Translations under genes and position numbers: made by a program | Shown here: piece after piece, positions 1 through 5,984 of the stretch | How positions within the stretch are numbered: the first letter of the stretch is position 1 | Layout: every line of letters begins with the position of its first letter | Notes under the pieces: generated by a model | What the model was told of the DNA's origin: nothing | Database searches by the model: none | The model's input: only the letters and a program-made list of their open reading frames with translations | Assembly (NCBI GenBank): GCA_041742635.1 | Contig: JBGSIF010000111.1 | Location: 1-13,253, forward strand | Direction: 5' to 3' | Length of the DNA stretch: 13,253 bases | Origin: JTS-AC122 sp041742635 | GTDB lineage: Bacteria > Planctomycetota > Phycisphaerae > Phycisphaerales > UBA1924

Positions 1-917
1 ATCCGCGCCACCACCTCCTGCCCCAGATAACACCCCTTCTTAAAACTCACGCGGTCATTCAGCACCTCGTCCCCCGCCTCGTGCGGCAACGACGTCGGCC
101 CAAAATCAATATTGAACACCGCCGTCCCCGCCTCGATCCGCGCAATGTTGTACGCGTGCCACCCCGCGCGCCGCGCCCGCTCGGTGTCGTCACCCTTCCA
201 CCCTTCCCCCGCCTCGCGCCCCTCCACATCCGCCGGTGCCGACAGCACCTCGTACACCGCCGCCGCGCCCTCCACCGGCATCAGCAACTCCAGCCCGATC
301 TCGCCCGCCGAATCCCATCGATCCACCACCACCTCGTGCCCGGCAACCTTCACCACGCACGCGGCCCCGGCCTTCAAATCCAGCAGCGCACACCCCGCCG
401 CCGCTTCCGAAAAACGTGCCAGCACCGCCATCGCCCCCGGCCCGTGCAGCGCGAGCCGATGCCACCGCTCCGATTCATCCTCGATCCGCACATCTTCTGA
501 AAACACGAACGCCCCCAGCGCCCCCGCCGCCCCCTCCCGCTCCCCGACCTTGATCGTCGAAAAGTAATCCAGATCGATCACCATCCGATCCGGCAACTCG
601 ATCACCCTTAGATCCGCGTCGATCCGCCCCTTGCGGTTGAGCCAGAACGACCGCCGCACCTCGTACGCGCCCATCCCCTTGAGTTCCTGCGTCACCATCC
701 GGTTCAAGAACGCGACCCGGTCCGCGCCCCACACCACCACCGTCCCACGCTGCGGCTGGTCCAGCATCACCGCGTGCTTCCGCAGCGCGGCGTACTCCGC
801 CTCCACAAAGTCCTGCGCCGCCACCACCGCCACCGATTCCGCCCCTTCCGGCCCGTACGCCCACACCATCGCGCCCGCGGCTTCGTGCATCCCATTCAAC
901 GGCGAGTGTCTTGCCAT
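1..917 (-). CDS. ygfZ: YgfZ/GcvT-like folate-binding protein (3' end cut by window edge)
   Basis: The frame is open from ATG at 917 to the left edge, giving 305 codons with no stop, so the C-terminus is missing. The decisive motif is KGCYLGQEVVAR at about residues 294-305, the hallmark of the YgfZ/CAF17 branch of the aminomethyltransferase (GcvT) fold. Its Cys (residue 296) is the conserved YgfZ cysteine. Upstream, stretches such as 'LNRKGRIDADLRV' (about residue 95) and 'GEIGLELLMP' fit the GcvT-like fold. Known family members bind tetrahydrofolate and help assemble or repair certain Fe-S enzymes in the cytoplasm; they are not glycine-cleavage enzymes. The gene lies 39 bp downstream of the heme oxygenase-like gene on the same strand, so the two may be co-transcribed. 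The gap is almost filled by a heptanucleotide repeat. No good SD is seen before this ATG. Family call is secure; the exact start is less so. Confidence 0.9.
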   Translation of the reverse strand, partial: MARHSPLNGMHEAAGAMVWAYGPEGAESVAVVAAQDFVEAEYAALRKHAVMLDQPQRGTVVVWGADRVAFLNRMVTQELKGMGAYEVRRSFWLNRKGRIDADLRVIELPDRMVIDLDYFSTIKVGEREGAAGALGAFVFSEDVRIEDESERWHRLALHGPGAMAVLARFSEAAAGCALLDLKAGAACVVKVAGHEVVVDRWDSAGEIGLELLMPVEGAAAVYEVLSAPADVEGREAGEGWKGDDTERARRAGWHAYNIARIEAGTAVFNIDFGPTSLPHEAGDEVLNDRVSFKKGCYLGQEVVAR

Positions 918-931
918 GCCCGCATCGTAAC

Positions 932-966
932 TCCCCGAGTGCCTATCGCCGAACGCCTAACGCCTA
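932..966 (-). repeat. Degenerate heptanucleotide tract, five units
   Basis: Read on the minus strand, five head-to-tail 7-mers follow one another: TAGGCGT at 966-960 and again at 959-953, TCGGCGA at 952-946, TAGGCAC at 945-939 and TCGGGGA at 938-932. The tract spans the 3' end of the heme oxygenase-like gene and most of the gap before the YgfZ gene. The TAG stop codon at 959-957 is the first three bases of the second unit. A closely matching tract lies at 10265-10299 on the plus strand. Confidence 0.7.
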
Positions 967-1631
967 TTTCCCACCGCGTCCCACACATCATCGCTCAGCG
1001 CCATGACCCCTTCAAACCCCACCTTCGCCGCCGACACCAGCCCGTCGATCTCCGAGTCCGTGAACGCGATCTCGTTCATCGCCTGCTTGAACGCCGCCCA
1101 CTTCGCTGGCTGCGCTTCCCCGTACGTATCCAGGTACCGATCCCCGCGCCCCGCCTCCAGCCCAAGCCCCTTCCGCACCGCCCGCACGATGTACCGGTTC
1201 CCGTTCTTCGACCCCTCCAGCACATAGTGGACCCCCAGCACATCCAGCGGCGTCGCCGCCCCGATCGCGTGAACACGCGCCGCGAACGCCGCCGTCCCCT
1301 TCGTCGAGTTCACCGTCGCCGGATCGATCCCGAAGAACGCCAGATCCTCGCGCAGATACGGCTCCTGATATTGCTCCGCCGTCACCACACGCCGGATCGG
1401 GTCCGACTTCGCCGCCGCGGTGCGGAGCGCGCCGTCGAGTTCACGGTGCATCGCCCACATCTGTCCCAGCCACGCCCCGTACTGTTCCCGCGTCACCATC
1501 CCGCGAACGAGCGCGCCCTGCATCGGCTTCGTCTCCGCCTGCTTGTGCAGTTCCGCCGTCTCGTCCCGCAACCGCTGCATCACCGCCGACACTGGCACCG
1601 GAAGAACGTTTCCCGTCGTCGTCATGGTCAT
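957..1631 (-). CDS. Heme oxygenase-like protein (biliverdin-producing type)
   Basis: A 224-aa protein matching the all-helical heme oxygenase fold. Residues 21-33 (LRDETAELHKQAE) fit the N-terminal helix carrying the proximal heme ligand, with His29 as the candidate. Residues 135-148 (HYVLEGSKNGNRYI) align with the distal-helix 'YVLEGS.LGG..I' segment. Family enzymes open heme to biliverdin, CO and iron in the cytosol using an electron donor. The usual flexible Gly pair is replaced here by S-K-N-G-N, so activity or regiochemistry could differ. ATG at 1631 is chosen because AAAGGAG lies 7 bases upstream; an in-frame extension to 1682 exists but lacks this. The last codons and stop are formed by a heptad repeat. 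Neighbours are a small membrane protein upstream and ygfZ downstream. A TenA/PqqC-like member of the same fold is the main alternative. Confidence 0.8.
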   Translation of the reverse strand: MTMTTTGNVLPVPVSAVMQRLRDETAELHKQAETKPMQGALVRGMVTREQYGAWLGQMWAMHRELDGALRTAAAKSDPIRRVVTAEQYQEPYLREDLAFFGIDPATVNSTKGTAAFAARVHAIGAATPLDVLGVHYVLEGSKNGNRYIVRAVRKGLGLEAGRGDRYLDTYGEAQPAKWAAFKQAMNEIAFTDSEIDGLVSAAKVGFEGVMALSDDVWDAVGNRR

Positions 1632-1724
1632 ACCCGCGCTCCTTTGATCGAAATCCGGCAACTCCACGCCGCGATGCCTCATCCCTCGATGCCTTCTTCA
1701 TCCCCAGCCCCACACACACATTGT

Positions 1725-1934
1725 TTAGCCCCCGACGCACCCACGCTCCATCACCACCCACGCCGGGATGATCAGCCACAACATCCCTTTGAAGAAAAAG
1801 AAGCAGAACCCCGCGACTCCCAGCCGCTTGCCCCAACGTTTTCCCTTCCCGACTGGCTTCTTCGCTTCCGCTTCCGTCACCTGAGCGACTGGGATTGCAC
1901 TTGCCCCGGTCGTCTCTGCTTGTTCCGTTTGCAT
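1725..1934 (-). CDS. Small one-helix membrane protein, function unknown
   Basis: A 69-residue protein with three visible parts: a polar, Thr/Ala/Glu-rich start (1-24), a strongly basic patch (KKPVGKGKRWGKR, 25-37) and one hydrophobic stretch at about 40-62 containing FCFFFFKGMLWLIIPAWVVM. This is the layout of a single-pass inner-membrane protein with a cytoplasmic N-terminus under the positive-inside rule. ATG at 1934 is preferred because GAGGA lies 8 bases upstream; an ATG at 1949 would add five residues (MRKQP) but has no SD. It begins 30 bp after the stop of the dockerin-tailed gene and ends 93 bp before the heme oxygenase-like start, all on one strand. I do not recognise a named family and assign no function. 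Confidence 0.6.
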   Translation of the reverse strand: MQTEQAETTGASAIPVAQVTEAEAKKPVGKGKRWGKRLGVAGFCFFFFKGMLWLIIPAWVVMERGCVGG

Positions 1935-1964
1935 AGGTTGCTTCCTCATTCTATTCGCCCAGCC

Positions 1965-2987
1965 TTACCCAAAGAACGCGGTCAGAAAATCAAAGAAGTC
2001 TTGGCTGTTCGTCACCCCGTCCGCGTTCATATCCGCTTCCACCGCGAAAAAATCGGTCACGAAGTCAAAGAAATCCTGGCTATTCACTTCCCCGTCCGCG
2101 TTCCAGTCCCCCGCTTCGGTCACCTGCACGACCAGCCTCAACCGCCCCGGCGTCCCCAGCGGGTTCTCACGCATTGCAAACGTCGGCGATCCCGGCACCC
2201 CCTGCTGCACCTCGTGCAACGATGCGATCATCACATTCAGCCGCCCGGTCTCCACCGCTCGCCGCAAGTACGCCTGCGTCGTCATCGCCGATACATCGAT
2301 TGCAAACACGAAGTCCGTCCCCGCCGGCACGAGTTCTCCCGCCGATACCTCCGAGGTCGTCCCAATAGCGATCGGCTGCACCTCGAACCCCAGACGCACG
2401 TTCCGTGACGCATCCACCGCTTCGCCATCCTGATACACCGCCGCGAAACAGTTCCGCGACCCCTCTGCCGGCGGCACTACCGGCGCACCGCCATATGGCG
2501 ACGTCTCCCCATACGTCCCTTGCGTCCACCCATTCCGGTACCCCACCGTGTACAACTCCAACGGCCGACCCGGATCAAGATCCCCGTTCACCGGATCACT
2601 CGGCGTGATGTAACTCTGCAGCACGTCAAACGTCGGATCGTACACGAAATAGTCCGGCTGCGATACTTGCGCCGTGAACTCCGCCGCCGTCACGCGGTAC
2701 CGTCCCACCCCCAGCCCGCTCGTCACCTGCGCTGATGTGTCAAACCCCATCAGGATCTGCGCGTCCCGATCATCAAATCCCGTCAGCAGCACCGTGCCGA
2801 ACGTGGAAGCCTCCGGCCTCGTCCCGGGGTTCCCGCCGAATGCGTACATCCATCGGTCTATCGTCGGCGAACCGAACTCCGCGGTGATCGACGTTTGCCC
2901 CATAGCCCCCGGCACCATCGCTCCCGCAACCACCGCGGCCGCCGACATCGAACACACCCGGCTACGGACAGTTTGTGAGCAATTCAT
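1965..2987 (-). CDS. Secreted protein with C-terminal dockerin-like repeat pair
   Basis: A 340-aa exported protein. Residues 1-30 form a Sec signal peptide with basic start, Ala-rich core and likely cleavage AMG|QT. The C-terminal 48 residues (293-340) hold two copies of a Ca-loop-like unit, DWNADGEVNSQDFFDF and DMNADGVTNSQDFFDF, each followed by an aromatic 'DFF/AFF' end. This is the dockerin-type tail seen on many secreted Phycisphaerae proteins. The body (about 35-285) is rich in beta-prone segments, including 'STFGTVLLTGFDDRD' and 'ILMGFDTS', and resembles jelly-roll or DNRLRE-like surface modules, but I cannot name it. ATG at 2987 is chosen over GTG at 3005 because GGAG sits 8 bases before the ATG. 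It is the first gene of the leftward block and is divergent from the pseudopilin gene. The binding partner of such tails in planctomycetes is not established. Confidence 0.85.
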   Translation of the reverse strand: MNCSQTVRSRVCSMSAAAVVAGAMVPGAMGQTSITAEFGSPTIDRWMYAFGGNPGTRPEASTFGTVLLTGFDDRDAQILMGFDTSAQVTSGLGVGRYRVTAAEFTAQVSQPDYFVYDPTFDVLQSYITPSDPVNGDLDPGRPLELYTVGYRNGWTQGTYGETSPYGGAPVVPPAEGSRNCFAAVYQDGEAVDASRNVRLGFEVQPIAIGTTSEVSAGELVPAGTDFVFAIDVSAMTTQAYLRRAVETGRLNVMIASLHEVQQGVPGSPTFAMRENPLGTPGRLRLVVQVTEAGDWNADGEVNSQDFFDFVTDFFAVEADMNADGVTNSQDFFDFLTAFFG

Positions 2988-3030
2988 GGTCACGGCTCCA
3001 TTCACAAAGGGAAATTGTCTTTCAGAATTT

Positions 3031-3049
3031 GTTGAGACTCAATCTCAAC
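3031..3049. repeat. Inverted repeat in divergent intergenic region
   Basis: GTTGAGA (3031-3037) and TCTCAAC (3043-3049) are perfect 7-bp inverted arms around a 5-base centre. The left arm contains the -35 hexamer of the predicted rightward promoter. The spacing fits a dimeric repressor or activator site, and the position between two divergent surface-protein genes would let one regulator act on both. Confidence 0.45.
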
Positions 3050-3059
3050 TGACTACAAT
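3032..3059 (+). promoter_or_regulatory. Predicted housekeeping-type promoter for the pseudopilin gene
   Basis: TTGAGA (3032-3037) and TACAAT (3054-3059) are separated by 16 bases. Each differs slightly from the sigma-70 consensus hexamers. The region is AT-richer than its surroundings and lies 72 bases upstream of the chosen ATG at 3132. Planctomycete promoter consensus is poorly known, so this rests on general bacterial rules. Confidence 0.4.
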
Positions 3060-3131
3060 ATCGTCGAACTTTGTGCGGTCAAGTCGATATTCTTCTTGTC
3101 TAGCAAGAATCTTCATTTCCGGAATACCTCA

Positions 3132-4010
3132 ATGACAACATCGCGTGTCATCAGTTCCAGCACACAACCTATTGCCAAATCAGGTTTTACACTGATCGAA
3201 CTCCTCGTCTGCATCGCCATCATCGCGGTCCTCGTTTCAATTCTCTTGCCCGCGATGGCCAAGGCGCGGCGATGCGTCTTCCGCGTCCGAGAAATGGCGG
3301 CGGCACAACAACTCATGCCTGCGTACCACTCATACGCAGACGATTCGCGGGGGAAGGTGTTGCCCGGGGTGGTGCCGGCGGGTTGGGTGAACTATTCGAC
3401 GCCGGGCCCGAAGATCGAGGTACGAGACGAAGTTGGAGAACTCATCAGCGGGCCGCGGGCGCAGCGGTACCCGTGGAGACTCGCGCCGTATCTGAACTAC
3501 GACTTCGCCGGGTTGTACAAGGACCAGAACCTCCTGAATCGGTATCGGGAACGGGCGGATTACCAGTACATCATCAGTTTGTCCCCGAGTTTGGGTTTGA
3601 ACGCTGACTTTGTGGGGGGGAAAGCGTCGCCGGGGTATGGATTCAACCAAGCCGCGTTGAATATGTGGGGTTCGTTCTACATCACGAGGCTCGACGAGGC
3701 ACGGCAACCCGGTTCATTGATCGTGTTCGCGTCGGCACGCGGGGTCGATCCGGATGGATTGGAGCCCGTGGACGGTTTTTATGATGTGAGTTCGCCGAGT
3801 TTAACAGGTCGGCGGTGGACGATATCCGGACTGTTTGATGCGGACGAGCCGCCCGAAGCGATGGGGTTTCTCCACCCCCGGCATGAGGAGCGGGCGGTGG
3901 TGGCGACGATCGACGGGCACGCCGAGACGCTGGGCGTACGCGAACTCGACGACATGCGCCGGTGGTCGAACCAAGCGACCAGCGCCGATTGGGCGCTCGG
4001 GGAGCCTTGA
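3132..4010 (+). CDS. Type IV pilin-like protein with H-X9-DG motif (pseudopilin family)
   Basis: A 292-aa protein with a class III (prepilin peptidase) leader. Residues 1-18 end in Lys-Ser-Gly, and cleavage after Gly18 would expose FTLIELL, with Phe19 as the methylated N-terminus and Glu23 as Glu+5. Residues 19-42 form the hydrophobic N-terminal helix. The C-terminal part has His251, nine residues, then Asp261-Gly262: the 'prepilin-type processing-associated H-X9-DG' motif typical of the greatly expanded planctomycete pilin-like families. Such proteins insert in the inner membrane and may join pseudopilus or type II secretion-like assemblies; the exact role is unknown. ATG at 3132 is preferred over an upstream TTG (3096): GGAA lies 7 bases before it and the leader length is normal. 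Codons in the first ~55 residues favour C at the third position, while the rest favours G, an abrupt internal change. Confidence 0.85.
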   Translation: MTTSRVISSSTQPIAKSGFTLIELLVCIAIIAVLVSILLPAMAKARRCVFRVREMAAAQQLMPAYHSYADDSRGKVLPGVVPAGWVNYSTPGPKIEVRDEVGELISGPRAQRYPWRLAPYLNYDFAGLYKDQNLLNRYRERADYQYIISLSPSLGLNADFVGGKASPGYGFNQAALNMWGSFYITRLDEARQPGSLIVFASARGVDPDGLEPVDGFYDVSSPSLTGRRWTISGLFDADEPPEAMGFLHPRHEERAVVATIDGHAETLGVRELDDMRRWSNQATSADWALGEP

Positions 4011-4064
4011 GGGGCGAAAAAGCGTGAATAGGGTCGAAAAGGGGTCGAGAAACGAGAATGGGGC

Positions 4065-4093
4065 TTGCAGTCACGCGATAACCGTGCTGTAAT
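4065..4093 (+). promoter_or_regulatory. Predicted promoter of the second dockerin-tailed gene
   Basis: TTGCAG (4065-4070) and TGTAAT (4088-4093) are separated by 17 bases, with a TGC just before the -10 (extended -10 form). It lies about 100 bases upstream of the ATG at 4197, in the 186-bp gap after the pseudopilin stop. No terminator hairpin is visible in that gap, so read-through from the pseudopilin gene is possible too. Confidence 0.4.
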
Positions 4094-4196
4094 GGAGTTG
4101 CGTTGAAGGGCCGTGTTTGAGCGCGCCGGGCCACGACGATTCGCCGGCGCGATCGGCGCGCGAGATCCAGGGCGATTCCACGGCAGGAGGTTCACG

Positions 4197-5399
4197 ATGA
4201 GCATCACGAACACGTGGGCACGGCTCGACGCGGTGGCGGCGTCGATGGTGGGTTTGATCATCGGTGGGAACGCCTTCGCGCAGCCAGGGACGGGGTTCAC
4301 GATCAGCAACGGGGACGCGGTGTTTACACAGGGGAACAGCCCGTCTGGGTCAACCGGGCCGACGGGAACGGGCGCACCGGGGGCGAACTTCCGGGGCGCG
4401 GGGACGACGGGGCCGGACAATATGTTCCAGAACTGGTGGTGGTATCGGATCAACGGGACGGACACGCGCGAGTTCGCGTTTGCCAACGCGGTGGGGACGA
4501 CGGTGACGGGGAATATGGCGGTGACGACATGGACGTATCCGCGGTTCACGGCGGAACTGACGTACGTGGTTCAGGGCGCGGGGACGAACGCGGCACGGGT
4601 ACATGAGACGATGCGGATCACGAACACGAGCGCGACCCCGCTGATGCTCGCGGTGTTCAGTTACGCGGACTTTGACCTTGCGATGTCGGCCGGTAGTGAC
4701 TCAGCGGCGGCGGGAATGTGCCCGCAGGTAATGCGGCTGACGGACGGAGCGGTGTTCGCGGAGTACGAGGCTTGGGGGGCGAATGCGTATGGGGTGTCGT
4801 CGTTTTCCGCACTGCGGGCGTCGCTCGCGGATATGGATATTGATAACTTGATGAACTTGGGGTTGCCGTTCGGGCCGGGGGACTTTTCGGGCGGGTATCA
4901 ATGGACACGCGTGATCGCGCCGATGGCGACGGGGGTGTTCGAGATGGAACTGCGGTTGAATGTCGGCGATCCGGTGGGGGCGTGCTGTTTGCCAAGCGGG
5001 GCGTGCGAGTTCACGAGTCGGGGGTGCTGTCGTGAGATCGGGGGGGTGTATCAGGGCGATGGGGTGATGTGCGCGCCGGGGCTGTGTCCGCAGCCGCCGA
5101 CGGGGGCGTGCTGCATGGGGCGATGCGGGTGTGAGGTGATGCTGCCGGCGGCGTGTGCAGCGGCGGGCGGACGATATTTGGGTGATTCGACGATGTGCGA
5201 GGTGACGGCGTGCCTGCCGCGGCCGATGTGTGCGTGTAACTGGAACGGGGATGCGTCGCTCAACAGCCAGGATTACTTTGATTTTTTAGAGGCATTGTTT
5301 GACGACCGCGGGGATTACAACTGCGATCTGTTTGTGAACAGCCAGGACTTCTTTGAGTTTCTGGCGTGTTTTTTAGGCGAGCCGGTGGGGTGCCCGTGA
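4197..5399 (+). CDS. Secreted Cys-rich-repeat protein with C-terminal dockerin-like tail
   Basis: A 400-aa exported protein with three regions. Residues 1-28 are a Sec signal peptide, likely cleaved AFA|QP. Residues about 29-260 form a Gly/Thr-rich, beta-prone domain with 'NWWWYRINGTDTREFAF' and 'WTYPRFTAELTYVV', which I cannot assign to a family. Residues 261-302 and 303-344 are two 42-residue Cys-rich repeats, each starting GACC and containing GG.Y.GD and a closing Cys, probably disulfide-bonded. Residues 345-400 are a dockerin-type pair, NWNGDASLNSQDYFDF and DYNCDLFVNSQDFFEF, ending in GCP with extra cysteines. This corresponds to the Cys-containing 'GC-type' dockerin tail of Phycisphaerae. 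ATG at 4197 is fixed by AGGAGG 6 bases upstream. It shares tail type with the protein at 1965-2987, but no obvious similarity elsewhere. Likely extracellular or surface-attached. Confidence 0.85.
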   Translation: MSITNTWARLDAVAASMVGLIIGGNAFAQPGTGFTISNGDAVFTQGNSPSGSTGPTGTGAPGANFRGAGTTGPDNMFQNWWWYRINGTDTREFAFANAVGTTVTGNMAVTTWTYPRFTAELTYVVQGAGTNAARVHETMRITNTSATPLMLAVFSYADFDLAMSAGSDSAAAGMCPQVMRLTDGAVFAEYEAWGANAYGVSSFSALRASLADMDIDNLMNLGLPFGPGDFSGGYQWTRVIAPMATGVFEMELRLNVGDPVGACCLPSGACEFTSRGCCREIGGVYQGDGVMCAPGLCPQPPTGACCMGRCGCEVMLPAACAAAGGRYLGDSTMCEVTACLPRPMCACNWNGDASLNSQDYFDFLEALFDDRGDYNCDLFVNSQDFFEFLACFLGEPVGCP

Positions 5400-5411
5400 G
5401 TGGGATGGGAT

Positions 5412-5439
5412 TTGAGACTTGGGAGTTGAGGTCAGGTAG
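5412..5439 (+). repeat. Loose heptanucleotide tract
   Basis: Four 7-base units follow one another on the plus strand: TTGAGAC at 5412, TTGGGAG at 5419, TTGAGGT at 5426 and CAGGTAG at 5433. They share the phase and purine pattern of the cleaner tracts at 932-966 and 10265-10299 but are more diverged, so membership in the same family is tentative. Confidence 0.35.
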
Positions 5440-5442
5440 GAG

Positions 5443-5488
5443 TTGCGCGGTGATCGTTGCGCGTGGGTGGTGATGCTTGCGCGGCGAT
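5443..5488 (+). repeat. Three TTGCGCG direct repeats upstream of sigma-54-like site
   Basis: TTGCGCG occurs at 5443, 5457 and 5477; the first and third are followed by G-N-GAT. They lie about 35 to 80 bases upstream of the -24/-12 element at 5523, roughly -62 to -107 from its inferred start site. That is a usual place for enhancer-binding activators of sigma-54 promoters. A regulatory role is inferred from position only. Confidence 0.35.
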
Positions 5489-5522
5489 GGTACTGATTGG
5501 GTGGGTAGCGGGGCTGATGTGA

Positions 5523-5538
5523 TTGGCACGGCATTTGT
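5523..5538 (+). promoter_or_regulatory. Predicted sigma-54 (-24/-12) promoter of flagellar operon
   Basis: The sequence from 5523 reads TTGGCACG, then G, CAT, TTG, T. It matches the sigma-54 consensus YTGGCACG-R-NNN-TTGC at every fixed base except the last (T for C). The GG at 5525-5526 is separated by 10 bases from the GT at 5537-5538, the correct spacing. Transcription would start near 5550, ahead of the 98-aa ORF and flgFGAH. Sigma-54 control of rod, hook and ring genes is common in other flagellated bacteria; its use here is inferred. Confidence 0.5.
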
Positions 5539-5687
5539 GGTATGAACACCGCGAGGGTGGGTAGCCGCGTGTGGGCGGAGCACCACGGGCGGCGGCATGG
5601 CACGCTGGGCTAGAAGCCTTGCGTGCGGAGCAGCGCAGGCGGAGCCTTGCGTCGGACGGTACGGAGGGGGAGAGCCGGAGCAGGCGC

Positions 5688-5984
5688 ATGATGCGAGTGT
5701 GGAACGAGATGACCGATCCAGATGCCAAGGCAAACACTGTGGAACGTAAGGAGGACGCCGCGCGCTGTGAGGAGCCGTTGCAGGGAAGGGGAACAGGCGG
5801 GAATCCTGTGCCGCAGTGGAGAGGGGACGGGGAGACGATTGGGGAGTGGGTCGTGCGGCGGGCATGGATGCTGGCGGTAGCGGAGATGGGGCGCGGTGTC
5901 TTGGGGACGCCGGGGACTGGGGTGGCTGATGATGCGTCGGCGGGTTATTCCGAGCCGGGTGCGGGCGCGGAGGGCGCACGATGA
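5688..5984 (+). CDS. Hypothetical protein overlapping flgF by four bases
   Basis: A 98-aa ORF whose TGA overlaps the flgF start as ATGA, the usual sign of translational coupling. ATG at 5688 has GGAG 7 bases upstream; a GTG at 5571 in the same frame would give 137 residues but has weaker start signals. The protein is hydrophilic: an acidic/basic start, a likely amphipathic helix at about 50-70 (GEWVVRRAWMLAVAEMGRGV), and a Gly/Ala-rich end. It has no signal peptide or membrane span. I do not recognise a family. Position, first ORF after the sigma-54-like site and coupled to flgF, suggests a flagellar accessory role, but that is inference. It could also be a chance open frame in G-rich DNA. 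Confidence 0.45.
   Translation: MMRVWNEMTDPDAKANTVERKEDAARCEEPLQGRGTGGNPVPQWRGDGETIGEWVVRRAWMLAVAEMGRGVLGTPGTGVADDASAGYSEPGAGAEGAR

Larger units (their letters stand above)
5400..5687. other. Spacer between dockerin gene and flagellar operon
   Basis: This stretch has no convincing gene of its own. From left to right it holds a loose heptad tract (5412-5439), three TTGCGCG direct repeats (5443-5488), a sigma-54-like element (5523-5538) and a 9-bp direct repeat GCCTTGCGT at 5616-5624 and 5644-5652. A GTG at 5571 could extend the following ORF into this spacer, but it lacks a good SD. No terminator hairpin with a T-run is seen after the dockerin gene. Confidence 0.5.

Noticed and set aside
774..2408. 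A 544-codon plus-strand open frame
   Set aside because: It is very rich in Arg, His and Pro, runs antisense to three supported genes, and contains no family motif. In C-rich DNA opposite G-ending codons such long false frames are expected.
2988..3131. DnaA-box search in the skew-switch gap
   Set aside because: No TTATNCACA or one-mismatch cluster was seen on either strand by eye, so I do not annotate an origin.
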